64,000 nt of DNA from Streptomyces rhizoryzae (GCF_023155275.1 NZ_JALMUV010000014.1:1-64000), one strand, 5' to 3'. Shown: positions 54,464 through 63,796, counted from the stretch's first letter. Notes: generated from the sequence alone by a model not told the origin. Numbers and translations: made by a program.

Positions 54464-54537
54464 GCCGCCTTAGCTCAGTTGGCCAGAGCAACGCACTCGT
54501 AATGCGTAGGTCTCGGGTTCGAATCCCGAAGGCGGCT
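54464..54537 (+). tRNA. tRNA-Thr (anticodon CGT)
   Basis: A complete 74-nt cloverleaf by eye: acceptor GCCGCCT/AGGCGGC, D-arm TAGCTCAGTTGG, anticodon stem ACGCA/TGCGT with loop CTCGTAA, and T-arm GGGTTCGAATCCC. CCA is not encoded. The anticodon CGT reads ACG. Confidence 0.95.
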
Positions 54538-54544
54538 CATTGTG

Positions 54545-54580
54545 AAACCCCAGGTCGGATCCCTTCCGGCCTGGGGTTTT
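54545..54580 (+). terminator. Terminator of tRNA-Thr
   Basis: A 10-bp stem (AAACCCCAGG with its complement) with a small inner stem and a TTTT tail, 8 nt after the tRNA. 54581-54679 shows nothing else. Confidence 0.8.
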
Positions 54581-54679
54581 CTCGTTCAGCGGATGCGGTG
54601 GCGACGACGGCGGGAGCGGGCGCGGGCCGCGCGGGTGTCGGTGGTCTCAGTTCTGGTCTCGGTGGGGTCGGGGGCGGCG

Positions 54680-55834
54680 TCAGGGGGTTGTGGGAAGGGC
54701 GGCCTCGATGAGGGCGGTGGCTTGGGGGGTGCTGCCTTCGGTGGTGAGGTGGTGGCGGCGGCGGGTGGTGCGGGCGGGGAGGGCGGGGTCGGTGAGGAGG
54801 GAGTGGAGGGCGTTGCGGAGGGCCTCGGGGGTGGCGGCGTCCTTGGGGACGTGGCGGGCGACGCCGAGGCGGACGAGCTGGGCGGTGTTGCCGAACTGGT
54901 CGGCGGCCTGGGGGACGCAGACCATGGGGACGCCGCGGGCCAGGGCCTCGTGGGCGCTGCTCGCGCCGGCGTGGGTGAGGAAGGCGTCGGCCCGGTCGAG
55001 GAGGGCGCGTTGGGGGACCCAGGGGTGGACCTCGACGTTGGCGGGGAGGTCGCCGAGGGCGGCCGGGTCGGTGCCGCGGCCGGTCTGGAGGACGACGTGC
55101 CAGCCGGGGAGGTCGCCGAAGGCGGTGAGGCAGGCGCGGTAGAAGGCGGGGGCCTTGGTGTGGAGGGTGCCCAGGGAGATGAGGAGGAGGCGTCGGCCGG
55201 CCGGGGGGCGGGGCCACGGCTCCTGGGGGGCGGCCTCCTCCGGGCAGGGGCCGGTGAAGGTGTAGACGGTGCGGTCGACGCGGTCGGCGTGCGGCTGGAG
55301 GAGCGGGGAGATCAGGGCGAGGCAGCGGGACGGGCGGGGCGCCCGGCGGCCGGGGCCGCCGAGGGGGGCGGCGTGGGCGGCGAGCCAGGCGTGGGGGGAG
55401 TCGGGCTCGGCGGCGAGGTCCGCTTCGCAGCCCTCCCAGGGGACGGCGTGCGGGGAGAGCTGGACGGCGGGGATCCGCCAGCGGTCGGCGAGGGCGCGGG
55501 CCGCGTAGGCCATCGGGTCGTAGAGGATCAGGTCGGGGCGGTCGTCGCGGTAGGCGGCGAGGTGCTGGGGGAGGGCGCGGCCGGCGTCGGTGAGGAACAG
55601 CCGCAGGTGGTCGGCGAGTTCACCGCGCCAGGCGTCCGGGTCGCCGGCCGGGGGGAGGGTCGTGGTGTACGTCCGGGGTTCGGCGCCGGTGGCGGCGACG
55701 GTGTCGGCGAAGGACGGCGGGATGGCGTAGGTGACGCGGTGCCCGCGGGAGACCAGCGCGCGGATGACGGCGAGGCTGGGGTTGACGTGTCCGTGCGCCG
55801 CGACGCTGAACATGGCGATGTGGGAGCTCTTCAC
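54680..55834 (-). CDS. MGT-family glycosyltransferase
   Basis: 384 aa. N-terminal MFSVAAHGHVNPSLAVIRAL carries the catalytic His region. The C-terminal donor-binding signature is THAGASSAHEALARGVPMVC, then PQAADQFGNTAQ. This is the OleD/macrolide glycosyltransferase fold (GT1), consistent with transfer of the dTDP-sugar made by the neighbouring genes. It is the last gene of the minus-strand cluster. Confidence 0.88.
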   Translation of the reverse strand: MKSSHIAMFSVAAHGHVNPSLAVIRALVSRGHRVTYAIPPSFADTVAATGAEPRTYTTTLPPAGDPDAWRGELADHLRLFLTDAGRALPQHLAAYRDDRPDLILYDPMAYAARALADRWRIPAVQLSPHAVPWEGCEADLAAEPDSPHAWLAAHAAPLGGPGRRAPRPSRCLALISPLLQPHADRVDRTVYTFTGPCPEEAAPQEPWPRPPAGRRLLLISLGTLHTKAPAFYRACLTAFGDLPGWHVVLQTGRGTDPAALGDLPANVEVHPWVPQRALLDRADAFLTHAGASSAHEALARGVPMVCVPQAADQFGNTAQLVRLGVARHVPKDAATPEALRNALHSLLTDPALPARTTRRRHHLTTEGSTPQATALIEAALPTTP

Positions 55835-55861
55835 GGGGGCTTCTCGGGTGGGAGGGCGGCT

Positions 55862-56449
55862 TCAGGGGCGGGCGCGGTGGGCGCGGCAGGCTGCGTACGA
55901 GGGGAGGAGGCCGGCCCGCTCGACCTCGGCGAAGGACGGCGCCTGGGCGTCCTTGGGGGACAGGACGGGGGTGATGCCGGCGGGCCAGTCGACGGCGAGG
56001 TCGGGGTCCAGCGGGTGGATGCCGTGCTCGCGGTCGGGGGCGTAGCCCTCGGAGCAGAGGTAGACGACGGTGGCGTCGTCGGTCAGGGCCAGGAAGGCGT
56101 GGCCCAGGCCCTCGGAGAGGTAGATGGCGCGGTGGCCGGTGTCGTCCAGGCGCGCCATCTCCCACTGGCGGAAGGTGGGTGAGCCGGTCCGGACGTCGAC
56201 GATGACGTCCAGGACGGCGCCGCGGACGCAGGTGAGGTACTTCGCCTGCCCCGGGGGGACGTCGGCGAAGTGGATGCCGCGCAGGGCGCCGCGGCGGGAC
56301 ACCGAGAGGTTGGCCTGGGCGAGCGGGAGGCCCTGGCCGGTGGCCGCGCGGAAACCGTCGCTGCGGAACCACTCGTGGAAGCTGCCCCGGGCGTCGGTGA
56401 AGACCTCGGGCTCGTGGATCCAGGCGCCTTCTATGGACAGGGGTCGCAT
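55862..56449 (-). CDS. rmlC: dTDP-4-dehydrorhamnose 3,5-epimerase (RmlC family)
   Basis: 195 aa. Catalytic His60 in RRGALRGIHFAD, the conserved VRGAVLDVIVDVR strand and VVYLCSEGY with the catalytic Tyr. Whether it epimerises C3 and C5 or only one centre (as NovW/EvaD-type enzymes do) is not decidable by eye. It lies 21 nt after rmlD. Confidence 0.9.
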   Translation of the reverse strand: MRPLSIEGAWIHEPEVFTDARGSFHEWFRSDGFRAATGQGLPLAQANLSVSRRGALRGIHFADVPPGQAKYLTCVRGAVLDVIVDVRTGSPTFRQWEMARLDDTGHRAIYLSEGLGHAFLALTDDATVVYLCSEGYAPDREHGIHPLDPDLAVDWPAGITPVLSPKDAQAPSFAEVERAGLLPSYAACRAHRARP

Positions 56450-56470
56450 GCGGTCTTCTCGGCTTTCTCG

Positions 56471-57406
56471 TCAGGGGGCCGGGGGGCTTTCGGTGTCCGT
56501 GGGAGGGGCGGGCGGTTCCGGTGGGTCGAGGAGGGTGGGGAAGGCGTCGGCCAGGGCGGCGCGCCAGTGCCGGATGGGGGCCATCCCGGCCGCCTGCCAG
56601 CGGTCGTGGCCGAGGGCGCTGTAGGCGGGCCGGGGCGCCGGGCGGACGTAGCGGTCGCTGGTGGTGGGACGCACCCGGGCCGGGTCGGCGCCGAGCAGGC
56701 GGAAGACCTCCTGGCAGAGGGCGAACCATGTCGTCGCGCCGGTGCTGGTGCCGTGGTAGACGCCGGGCGGGGCCGCGCCGGTGAGCGCCCGCTGCCCCAA
56801 CTCCGCGAGCCGGTCGGCGAGATCGGCCGTCCAGGTGGGCTGGCCCCACTGGTCGTCGACCACGTCCAGGACCGGGTGGGTGCGCTCCAGGCCGATCGCG
56901 GTGCGGACGAAGCTGCTCCCGCCGGCGCCGTAGAGCCAGGCGGTGCGGACGATGTAGCCGGTGTCGGGGAGGAGGGTGCGGACCGCCTCCTCGCCGGCGA
57001 GTTTGGTGCGGCCGTAGGCGCTGCGCGGGCCGGTCGGGGCGTCCTCCCCGTACGGGGCGCGGGCGCGGCCGTCGAAGACGTAGTCCGTGGAGACCTGGAG
57101 CAGGACGCTGCCCGCGCCGCGGCACGCCTCGGCCAGCAGGCGCGGGCCGGTGCCGTTGACGGCGAGCGCCTCGGCCTCGCGCTCCTCGGCGTCGTCCACC
57201 GCCGTCCAGGCCGCGCAGTTGACGACCACGGCGGGGCGGTGGGCGGCGAAGGCCGCGCGCACCGCGTCCGGGTCGGTGATGTCCAGGTCGCCGCGGGTGG
57301 CGGCCACCGCGGGCAGGCCGGCGGCGGCCAGGCGGGCGAGGAGGTCGCGGGCGAGCATGCCCCCGGCTCCGGTCACCAGCCAGGGGCGGGCCCGGTCGGT
57401 GGTCAC
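56471..57406 (-). CDS. rmlD: dTDP-4-dehydro-6-deoxy-sugar reductase (RmlD family)
   Basis: 311 aa from GTG 57406, which overlaps the rmlB stop (GTGA). The Rossmann glycine motif is VTGAGGMLARDL; catalytic STDYVFDG and YGRTKLAGE (YxxxK) are present. The 865-codon open frame upstream is antisense or shadow. It reduces the C4 keto group to finish an L-type sugar. Confidence 0.9.
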   Translation of the reverse strand: MTTDRARPWLVTGAGGMLARDLLARLAAAGLPAVAATRGDLDITDPDAVRAAFAAHRPAVVVNCAAWTAVDDAEEREAEALAVNGTGPRLLAEACRGAGSVLLQVSTDYVFDGRARAPYGEDAPTGPRSAYGRTKLAGEEAVRTLLPDTGYIVRTAWLYGAGGSSFVRTAIGLERTHPVLDVVDDQWGQPTWTADLADRLAELGQRALTGAAPPGVYHGTSTGATTWFALCQEVFRLLGADPARVRPTTSDRYVRPAPRPAYSALGHDRWQAAGMAPIRHWRAALADAFPTLLDPPEPPAPPTDTESPPAP

Positions 57407-58389
57407 AGCGCCGCTCGCGCCTTCAGCGGCTCCCACCAGGCGCGGTTCTCGCGGTACCAGCGGACCGTGTCCGCCAGGCCGGTGGTGAACGGCACGCGCG
57501 GGGCGTAACCCAGCTCCTCGCGGATCTTGGTGCAGTCGACGGAGTAGCGGCGGTCGTGGCCCTTGCGGTCGGCGACCTGCTCGACGGCGCCGGCCCAGTC
57601 CGTGCCGAACTCCGCGAGCAGCAGCTCGACCAGTTGGCGGTTGGTCAGCTCGGTGCCGCCGCCGATGTTGTAGATCTCGCCGGCCCGGCCGCGGGTGCGC
57701 ACCAGCTCGATGCCCTGGACGTGGTCGTCGATGTGCAGCCAGTCGCGGACGTTGCCGCCGTCCCCGTAGAGCGGGACCTTCCGGCCGTCCATGAGGTGGG
57801 TGATGAACAGCGGGATGGCCTTCTCGGGGAAGTGGTGGTGCCCGTAGTTGTTCGAGCAGCGGGTGACGCGGACGTCCAGGCCGTGGGTGTGGTGGTAGGA
57901 CAGCGCGATCAGGTCGCCGGACGCCTTGGCGGAGGAGTACGGGGAGCTGGGGCGCAGCGGGTGGGTCTCGGGCCAGGAGCCCTCGTCGATCGAGCCGTAG
58001 ACCTCGTCGGTGGAGATCTGCACGAAGGTCTGGATACCGGCCCGGTGGGCGGCGGCGACCAGGGTGTGGGTGCCCAGGACGTTGGTGCGGATGAAGGTGT
58101 CGCCGCCGTCGATCGACCGGTCCACGTGCGACTCCGCGGCGAAGTGCACCACCTGGTCGTGCTCCGCCATCAGCGGGTCGACGGCCGCCGGGTCGCAGAT
58201 GTCGCCCCGGACGAAGCGGAAGCCCGGGTGGGCGCGGACCGCGTCGAGGTTGGCGGGGTTGCCCGCGTAGGTGAGGGAGTCGAGCACGGTGACCGCCACG
58301 TCGCCGGGGCCGTCCGGGCCGAGCAGCGTGCGGACGTAGTGGGAGCCGATGAAGCCGGCTCCTCCGGTCACGAGTATCCGGGTCGTCAT
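57403..58389 (-). CDS. rmlB: dTDP-glucose 4,6-dehydratase
   Basis: 328 aa. Rossmann TGGAGFIGSHYVRT, STDEVYGS and YSSAKASGDL (YxxxK) are present. It makes dTDP-4-keto-6-deoxyglucose. The 96-bp gap upstream (58390-58485) holds no gene. Confidence 0.95.
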   Translation of the reverse strand: MTTRILVTGGAGFIGSHYVRTLLGPDGPGDVAVTVLDSLTYAGNPANLDAVRAHPGFRFVRGDICDPAAVDPLMAEHDQVVHFAAESHVDRSIDGGDTFIRTNVLGTHTLVAAAHRAGIQTFVQISTDEVYGSIDEGSWPETHPLRPSSPYSSAKASGDLIALSYHHTHGLDVRVTRCSNNYGHHHFPEKAIPLFITHLMDGRKVPLYGDGGNVRDWLHIDDHVQGIELVRTRGRAGEIYNIGGGTELTNRQLVELLLAEFGTDWAGAVEQVADRKGHDRRYSVDCTKIREELGYAPRVPFTTGLADTVRWYRENRAWWEPLKARAAL

Positions 58390-58485
58390 GAGGTGCGCAC
58401 CTTGGTGTGAACACCGGCGCGGGCCGGTGGGTCGGGCGGTCAGTGGCCGGCGGTCGGGGCCGGCGGTCTTCGCGGGGCGGTCGGG

Positions 58486-59157
58486 TTACGAGGGGGCGGG
58501 CAGGACGAGGGCGGTGAGGAGGTGGCGGGGGGTGGCCCGCCAGGTGCCGTCGAGGACGGCGGGGACCGGCGGCGCGCTGCCGTCCGGTCCGGGCGGGGCG
58601 GCGCGGAGCACCCGCGCGCGGAAGGTCCCGGCCGGGTCCAGGGCGATGCTCGCCTCGTGGAAGCCGAGCCAGGCCCCGGTCAGCGGTGACCACACCTTGT
58701 AGACCGCCTCCTTGGCGCAGAACAGCAGCCGGTCCCAGCACACCGCGGGGTCCGCCGCCCGCAGGGTGCGCTGGTCCTGCCGTTCCTCCGGCAGCGCGAT
58801 CCTGGCCAGCATGCCGGACGGCAGCGGCCGGTGCGGTTCGGCGTCGATGCCGACCGCCCGGACGGCGGCGGCCCGGGCCAGCGCGGCGGCGCGGTAGCCG
58901 TGGCAGTGGGTGAGGCTGCCGACGAGGCCGGCCGGCCACCGCGGGGCGCCGCCCTCGCCGGGCAGCAGCGGTGCGGGGGCCGCGCCGAGCCGGAGGGCGG
59001 CGCGGCGCGCGCAGTGCCGGGCGGTGGCGAACTCGCGGCGGCGGGCCGGCGGCATCGCCGCGGCCCACTCCCGCTCCCCGGGGAACAGCACGGCCGCCGG
59101 ATCGTCACCGTGGGACTCCGCGACCGCGACGTGGGCCGGGACCAGCTGGGCGAGCAC
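58486..59157 (-). CDS. 4'-phosphopantetheinyl transferase
   Basis: 223 aa, GTG 59157. The EntD/Sfp-type signatures are GSLTHCHGYRAAAL, VGIDAEPHRPL (metal-binding Asp/Glu) and FCAKEAVYKVW. It activates carrier proteins, so a carrier-protein enzyme should be encoded further into the cluster or elsewhere. It begins 3 nt after the oxidoreductase stop. Confidence 0.9.
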   Translation of the reverse strand: MLAQLVPAHVAVAESHGDDPAAVLFPGEREWAAAMPPARRREFATARHCARRAALRLGAAPAPLLPGEGGAPRWPAGLVGSLTHCHGYRAAALARAAAVRAVGIDAEPHRPLPSGMLARIALPEERQDQRTLRAADPAVCWDRLLFCAKEAVYKVWSPLTGAWLGFHEASIALDPAGTFRARVLRAAPPGPDGSAPPVPAVLDGTWRATPRHLLTALVLPAPS

Positions 59158-59160
59158 GCG

Positions 59161-60120
59161 TCAGTCCCGGCCCGGGGCGAGCGCCTCGACCTGGGCGACG
59201 GGATCGCCGCCGTCGGCGGGGAGCAGCGCCAGCACGGGGGTGTCCAGACCGGCGTCGACGTACTGCCGGATCCGGGCGCGGCAGGCGTCCGGGGGGCCGT
59301 GCACGACCAGTTCGTCGACCACCTCGTCCGGGACGGCCATCATGGCGCGCCAGCGGTCGCCCGCGTCCCAGGCGCGGTACATCGCGGCGAGCGGCTCGGT
59401 GCGGCCGAGCCACTCCTGGAACGCGCGGTAGGCGGGCACGGTCAGATAGCTGCCGATCATCATCCGGCCCAGCCGGCGGGCCTGCCGGGCGTCCTCGGTG
59501 ACGCACACGAAGACCGGCGCGACCAGCTCCGGGCCGGGGCCCAGCGCGGCGCGGACCGTCGGGACGTCGGAGGGGGCCAGCCAGTTGGTGATCGCACCGT
59601 CCGCCTCCTCGGCGGCCAGCCGCAGCATCCGGGGGCGCAGCGCGGCCAGCAGGATCGGCGGGGGCGTGGCCGGCGGCCGCTCCAGCCGGAAGCCGCGCAC
59701 CTCGAACGTGGGGTACCGCTCGGTCACCGGCTTCCCGGCCAGGGCGGTGCGCAGGAACCGCAGGGTGTCGCGGGTCCGGCCGAACGGGCGGGTGTGCGCC
59801 AGGCCGTTCCAGTCCTGGACGACACCGGGGGAGGAGGCGCCGATGCCGAGGGCGAAGCGGCCGGGCGCACAGTCGGCGACGGCCGCGGCGGTCATCGCCA
59901 GCAGGGCGGGCCCGCGGGTGAACACCGGGGCGACCGCGGTGCCCAGCCGCAGCCGGGACGACCACTGCGAGGCCAGCACCAGCGGCGAGAAGGCGTCCGC
60001 GCCGGACGTCTCGGCCGTCCAGACGCCGGTGTACCCCAGATCGGGGAGGCGCTCGACGAGCGCGCGGTGGGCCGGCAGGGGCATGCCGGTCAGCGGGAGG
60101 GTGATCCCCCAGCCAGTCAT
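59161..60120 (-). CDS. Luciferase-like (LLM) oxidoreductase, probably F420-dependent
   Basis: 319 aa. GITLPLTGMPLPAHRALVER, GVWTAETSGADAFSPL and RFALGIGASSPGVVQDWNG are typical LLM elements; actinomycete members usually use F420. The position between the lyase and the transferase suggests a tailoring redox step, but the substrate is unknown. Confidence 0.82.
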   Translation of the reverse strand: MTGWGITLPLTGMPLPAHRALVERLPDLGYTGVWTAETSGADAFSPLVLASQWSSRLRLGTAVAPVFTRGPALLAMTAAAVADCAPGRFALGIGASSPGVVQDWNGLAHTRPFGRTRDTLRFLRTALAGKPVTERYPTFEVRGFRLERPPATPPPILLAALRPRMLRLAAEEADGAITNWLAPSDVPTVRAALGPGPELVAPVFVCVTEDARQARRLGRMMIGSYLTVPAYRAFQEWLGRTEPLAAMYRAWDAGDRWRAMMAVPDEVVDELVVHGPPDACRARIRQYVDAGLDTPVLALLPADGGDPVAQVEALAPGRD

Positions 60121-60205
60121 CGCGGTGTGGTCTCCGTCTCTCGGGGCGGCGGGCCGGAAAGGGGTGCGGGCGCCCGGCCGGGGCGGGCGCCCGCGGTCTG
60201 CGGCG

Positions 60206-61738
60206 TCAGGCGGTGCCGGCCAGCTGGCGCTCCGCGTGGTCGCGGAACAGCTCGGCGGCGGCGCGCACCTCACCGGCCATCGGGCGGTCGGCGTCCAGCG
60301 CGGGGGAGATCCGGGCCAGCTCGGCCCAGACGCCGGTGGCGGACTCCTCCTTGCCGGTCATCACGGCCAGCTGGGCGGCGGCCAGGGCGAGCGAGCCGAC
60401 GGCGAGCCAGCCCAGCTCCAGGGCCTCGCCGACGCCGTTGGCGCCGTTGAGCGCCATCGGGACGTGGTCCTGGTTCCAGCCGTTGGTGGGCAGCGTGGTC
60501 AGCGAGGCGGGGGTGACCAGCTGGCGGATCCGGGAGATGAACGAGGTCGCGCTGATCTGCACACCGGCCAGACCGCAGCCGCGGCCGGCCCGCGGGGTCA
60601 GCATGATCGGCAGGTCGCCGTTGGTGGTGGGGTTGACCACCAGCCCGAGCTGACGCTCCGCCAGATACGCGGCCATGTGCATCGCCAGACCGGTCTGCTC
60701 GGAGGCGAAACCGACCGGCATCGCGTGGAAGTTGCCGGCGTGCAGCACCCGGTCCTCGTAGGTGAGGGGGTTGTCGGTGCAGCCGTTGGCCTCGCGGAGC
60801 AGGATCTCGCCGGCGGTGGTGAGCTGGTCCAGCACGGCACCGAGCACCTGGGGGGCGCAGCGCAGGCTGTACGGCTCCTGGAGCGGGCGGCGCTCGTCCC
60901 GACGGTGGTCCGCGGGCAGCTCCTGGCGGATCCAGCGGGCCACCGCCAGCTGGCCGAGCTGGTTGCGGGCCTGGCCGACGCCCTCGTCGTAGTGCTCGGC
61001 GTTGCCGCCGAGCAGGTCCGTCAGGCGGGCGGTGAGGGTGGCGACGGCGCGGACCAGGCGGAGGGCCGAGCGCTGGTTGAGGATCGCGACGGCCAGGCCG
61101 ACACCGGTGCCGTTGACGAAGGCGAGCGCCTCGCGCACCGGCCAGACCAGCGGTTCGGTGCCCAGCTCGGCGAGGGCCTCGGCGGCCGGGCGCCGCACCC
61201 ACCGGCCCTGGCCGTCGCGCACCCACGCCTCGCCGTGCCCGGCGCAGGCCAGTGCGACGTGCGCCAGCGGCTGGAGGTCGCCGCTCGCGCTGACCGTGCC
61301 GTCGCGCGGGATCACCGGGGTGAAGCCGGCGTTCCACAGGTCGGCCAGCCGCTGCCAGAACTCCGTGGAGACCGCGGAGAAGCCCTTGCGCATGCTGTTC
61401 AGCCGCAGCCAGAACACCAGGCGGGCGGCGTCCGGGTCGATCGGGCGGCCCTGGGCGGTGCCCAGGTGGGAGATGAGCGAACTGCCCTGCTCCATCTCGG
61501 AGGTGGCGGAGTACGTCACCAGCGGGCCGAAGCCCTGGGTGAGCCCGTAGACGGGCCGGCCCTCGGCCAGGTACGCGTCGACGGTGGCGCCGCTGCGGTC
61601 CATCCGCGCCACGTCCGCGTCGGTGAGCGGGCCGAGCTTGGCGGTCCAGGAGGCGGCCTCGACGATGCTGTCCAGACTCGGCATGTCCGTACTGTCGCCG
61701 CCGGCCGGCGCCGCGGCCGGCGTGGAGGTCTGTGTCAC
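60206..61738 (-). CDS. Tyrosine ammonia-lyase
   Basis: 510 aa from GTG 61738, overlapping the ligase stop (GTGA). The MIO cofactor forms from A151-S152-G153 in TVSASGDLQPLAH. Y64 lies in VYGLTQGFG. His91-Leu92 in SLISHLGTAQG is the Tyr-selective pair seen in Rhodobacter TAL, and the surrounding SLISHLGT and YGLTQGFGPLV match, as I recall, Saccharothrix Sam8 (TAL of the saccharomicin pathway). The product would be p-coumarate. The assignment to Tyr rather than Phe or His rests on this pair. Confidence 0.88.
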   Translation of the reverse strand: MTQTSTPAAAPAGGDSTDMPSLDSIVEAASWTAKLGPLTDADVARMDRSGATVDAYLAEGRPVYGLTQGFGPLVTYSATSEMEQGSSLISHLGTAQGRPIDPDAARLVFWLRLNSMRKGFSAVSTEFWQRLADLWNAGFTPVIPRDGTVSASGDLQPLAHVALACAGHGEAWVRDGQGRWVRRPAAEALAELGTEPLVWPVREALAFVNGTGVGLAVAILNQRSALRLVRAVATLTARLTDLLGGNAEHYDEGVGQARNQLGQLAVARWIRQELPADHRRDERRPLQEPYSLRCAPQVLGAVLDQLTTAGEILLREANGCTDNPLTYEDRVLHAGNFHAMPVGFASEQTGLAMHMAAYLAERQLGLVVNPTTNGDLPIMLTPRAGRGCGLAGVQISATSFISRIRQLVTPASLTTLPTNGWNQDHVPMALNGANGVGEALELGWLAVGSLALAAAQLAVMTGKEESATGVWAELARISPALDADRPMAGEVRAAAELFRDHAERQLAGTA

Positions 61739-62877
61739 GTTGCTATCCCTGGTTCGGTGGGTGTGGAGGTCGTGGGGTGCTGGAGCTTGCCGAGCGCGGA
61801 CCGCTTGAGGTCGGGCACGGTGTGCACCTTCCGCGGGCGGGCGCCCAGGACGGCACGGACCGCGGCGAGGTCGAGGGCGTCCGGGCCGCCGCCGGGCCGG
61901 GGGACGACGTACAGGTCGACGTGCTCGCCGATCATCGGGTCGCTGACCGGTACGAGCGCCAGGTCCGCGCAGTCGAGCCGGGCGCGCAGGGCGTGCTCGG
62001 CCTCGTCGAGGTTGATCCGCTGGCCGTTGACCTTGACCAGGCGGCCGACGCGGCCCAGGAGCCGGAAGGACCGGTCGTCCAGCGGCTCGACGAGGTCGCC
62101 GGTGGGCCAGTCCCGCGGGGCGGGGTGGCCGGGGCGGGCGGCCAGGCGGGGGCTGCGGATCACCAGCGGGACGGCGGTGCCGGGGGCGCCGGGGCCGTCC
62201 TGGCCGGTGTCCTCCTGGCCGGGGGCGAAGGTGACGTCCGGGAAGAGGGTCCACGCGGGCGGTTCGCCCTCGCTGAAGCGGCGCATCGCGATGCCGCCGG
62301 TCTCCGTCGAGCCGAGCAGCTCCACGACGGCCGCCCGCTCGGGCCCGGCCTCCTTGAGGAAGTCACCGGCCTCGGCCGGCAGCATCGCACTGCTGTAGAG
62401 GACGGTGATCCGCTCGAAGGAGCGGACCCAGTCCATGTTCCGCAGCAGCAGGGAGAAGATCCACGGGGTGGCGACCACGGCGATCCGGCGCTGCCCGGTG
62501 TCCGGCAGGGCGCCGAGGTAGCCCGGCCGGTACCACACCGGGACGCCGAGCCGGGCCGGCACCAGCAGCGTCGCCAGGGCGCCGTAGACGTGCACCGGCG
62601 GGGCGAAGGAGACCACCGCGCCCGGCCCGTCCGGCCGCAGGAAGCCGGCGAGCATACCGGCCTCCTGCCAGGCGGCCTCCCGGCTGCGCTGCCAGCGGCG
62701 GCTGGGGCCGGTGCTGCCGGAGGTGTGGAAGTCCAGGACCGGCGGCAGGAGGCGCTCGATCGCCTCCGGCCCGCCCGGGGTCTCGTCCCACCGCACGTAC
62801 CAGGCGCGGTCGGTGACGTCCGGTGCGCCGAGCCCCGGCGCCAGCAGCTGGGCCGGGGTCAGCTTCTGATAAGCCAC
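61735..62877 (-). CDS. Short AMP-forming ligase (acyl adenylating)
   Basis: 380 aa, clearly shorter than the usual 500-550; the N-terminal part of the adenylation fold is absent, and rmlA ends 47 nt upstream, leaving no room for it. The P-loop-like FHTSGSTGPSRRWQR, ELLGSTETGG, DWPTGDLVE and GRVGRLVKVNGQRINLDEAE are present, and the C-terminal Lys lies in KRSALGKLQ. It probably activates p-coumarate or a related acid for a carrier protein or amine. Confidence 0.82.
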   Translation of the reverse strand: MAYQKLTPAQLLAPGLGAPDVTDRAWYVRWDETPGGPEAIERLLPPVLDFHTSGSTGPSRRWQRSREAAWQEAGMLAGFLRPDGPGAVVSFAPPVHVYGALATLLVPARLGVPVWYRPGYLGALPDTGQRRIAVVATPWIFSLLLRNMDWVRSFERITVLYSSAMLPAEAGDFLKEAGPERAAVVELLGSTETGGIAMRRFSEGEPPAWTLFPDVTFAPGQEDTGQDGPGAPGTAVPLVIRSPRLAARPGHPAPRDWPTGDLVEPLDDRSFRLLGRVGRLVKVNGQRINLDEAEHALRARLDCADLALVPVSDPMIGEHVDLYVVPRPGGGPDALDLAAVRAVLGARPRKVHTVPDLKRSALGKLQHPTTSTPTEPGIAT

Positions 62878-62923
62878 TCCATCTCCCTGTGGTGGAGCCC
62901 GCAGCGCGCGGGCGGGTCCGCGG

Positions 62924-63796
62924 TCAGGCGGCGTACTGGGCGACCTGCATGAGGTACTGGCCGTAGCCCGAGTTGCCCATCCGCTCGCCGAGGCGGTGGC
63001 AGTGCTCCGCGTCGATGTAGCCCATGCGCAGCGCGATCTCCTCGACGCAGGCCACCCGGACGCCCTGCCGGGTCTCGATGACGTGCACGTACTGGCTGGC
63101 GGCCAGCAGTGAGTCGTGGGTGCCCGCGTCCAGCCACGTGAAGCCGCGGCCGAGCCGGATGAGGCGGGCCCGGCCCTGCTTGAGGTACGCGAGGTTGACG
63201 TCGGTGATCTCCAGCTCGCCGCGGGCCGAGGGGGTCAGCTCGCGGGCGATCTCCACCGCGTCCGCGTCGTAGAAGTACAGCCCGGTGATCGCGTTGTTGG
63301 ACCGCGGGTTGAGCGGCTTCTCCTCCAGCGAGACCAGATTGCCCTCGGCGTCGGTCTCGCCGATGCCGTAGCGCTCGGGGTCGGAGACCGGATAGCCGAA
63401 CAGCGTGCAGCCGTTCAGATCGGTGCGGGCGTTGCGCAGGATCCGGGGGAAACCGGCGCCGTGGAAGACGTTGTCCCCCAGGATCAGCGCGAACGGGTCG
63501 TTGCCGATGTGGTCCGCGCCGATGATGAGTGCTTCCGCGATGCCCCGCGGCTCCTGCTGCTCGGCGTAGGTGATGGTCAGCCCGAGGTGCGAGCCGTCAC
63601 CGAGCAGCGCCTTCAGCGGGGGAATGCTGGTCGGGGTCGAGATCACCAGGATCTCGCGGATTCCGGCCAGCATCAGCACCGAAAGCGGATGGTAAACCAA
63701 GGGCTTGTCGTAGACCGCGTGCAGCTGCTTGGACGTTGCCAGGGCCGAGGGGTACAGCCGGGTGCCGTTGCCGCCGGCCAGCAGAATTCCCTTCAT
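62924..63796 (-). CDS. rmlA: Glucose-1-phosphate thymidylyltransferase
   Basis: 290 aa. The pyrophosphorylase signature is ILLAGGNGTRLYPSALATSK, with LILGDNVFHG and SLEEKPLNPRSNNAITGLYF. It makes dTDP-glucose, the first step for all sugars of this cluster. Confidence 0.95.
   Translation of the reverse strand: MKGILLAGGNGTRLYPSALATSKQLHAVYDKPLVYHPLSVLMLAGIREILVISTPTSIPPLKALLGDGSHLGLTITYAEQQEPRGIAEALIIGADHIGNDPFALILGDNVFHGAGFPRILRNARTDLNGCTLFGYPVSDPERYGIGETDAEGNLVSLEEKPLNPRSNNAITGLYFYDADAVEIARELTPSARGELEITDVNLAYLKQGRARLIRLGRGFTWLDAGTHDSLLAASQYVHVIETRQGVRVACVEEIALRMGYIDAEHCHRLGERMGNSGYGQYLMQVAQYAA

Noticed and set aside
57403..59068. N-terminal extension giving an 865-aa RmlD
   Set aside because: The extra part is a frame-shifted shadow of rmlB and the transferase; a GTG start at 57406 overlapping the rmlB stop gives the normal RmlD length.
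60206..61738. Histidine ammonia-lyase (HutH) annotation for the MIO lyase
   Set aside because: His91-Leu92 and the Sam8-like flanks favour tyrosine, and the neighbours are metabolite genes rather than hut genes.
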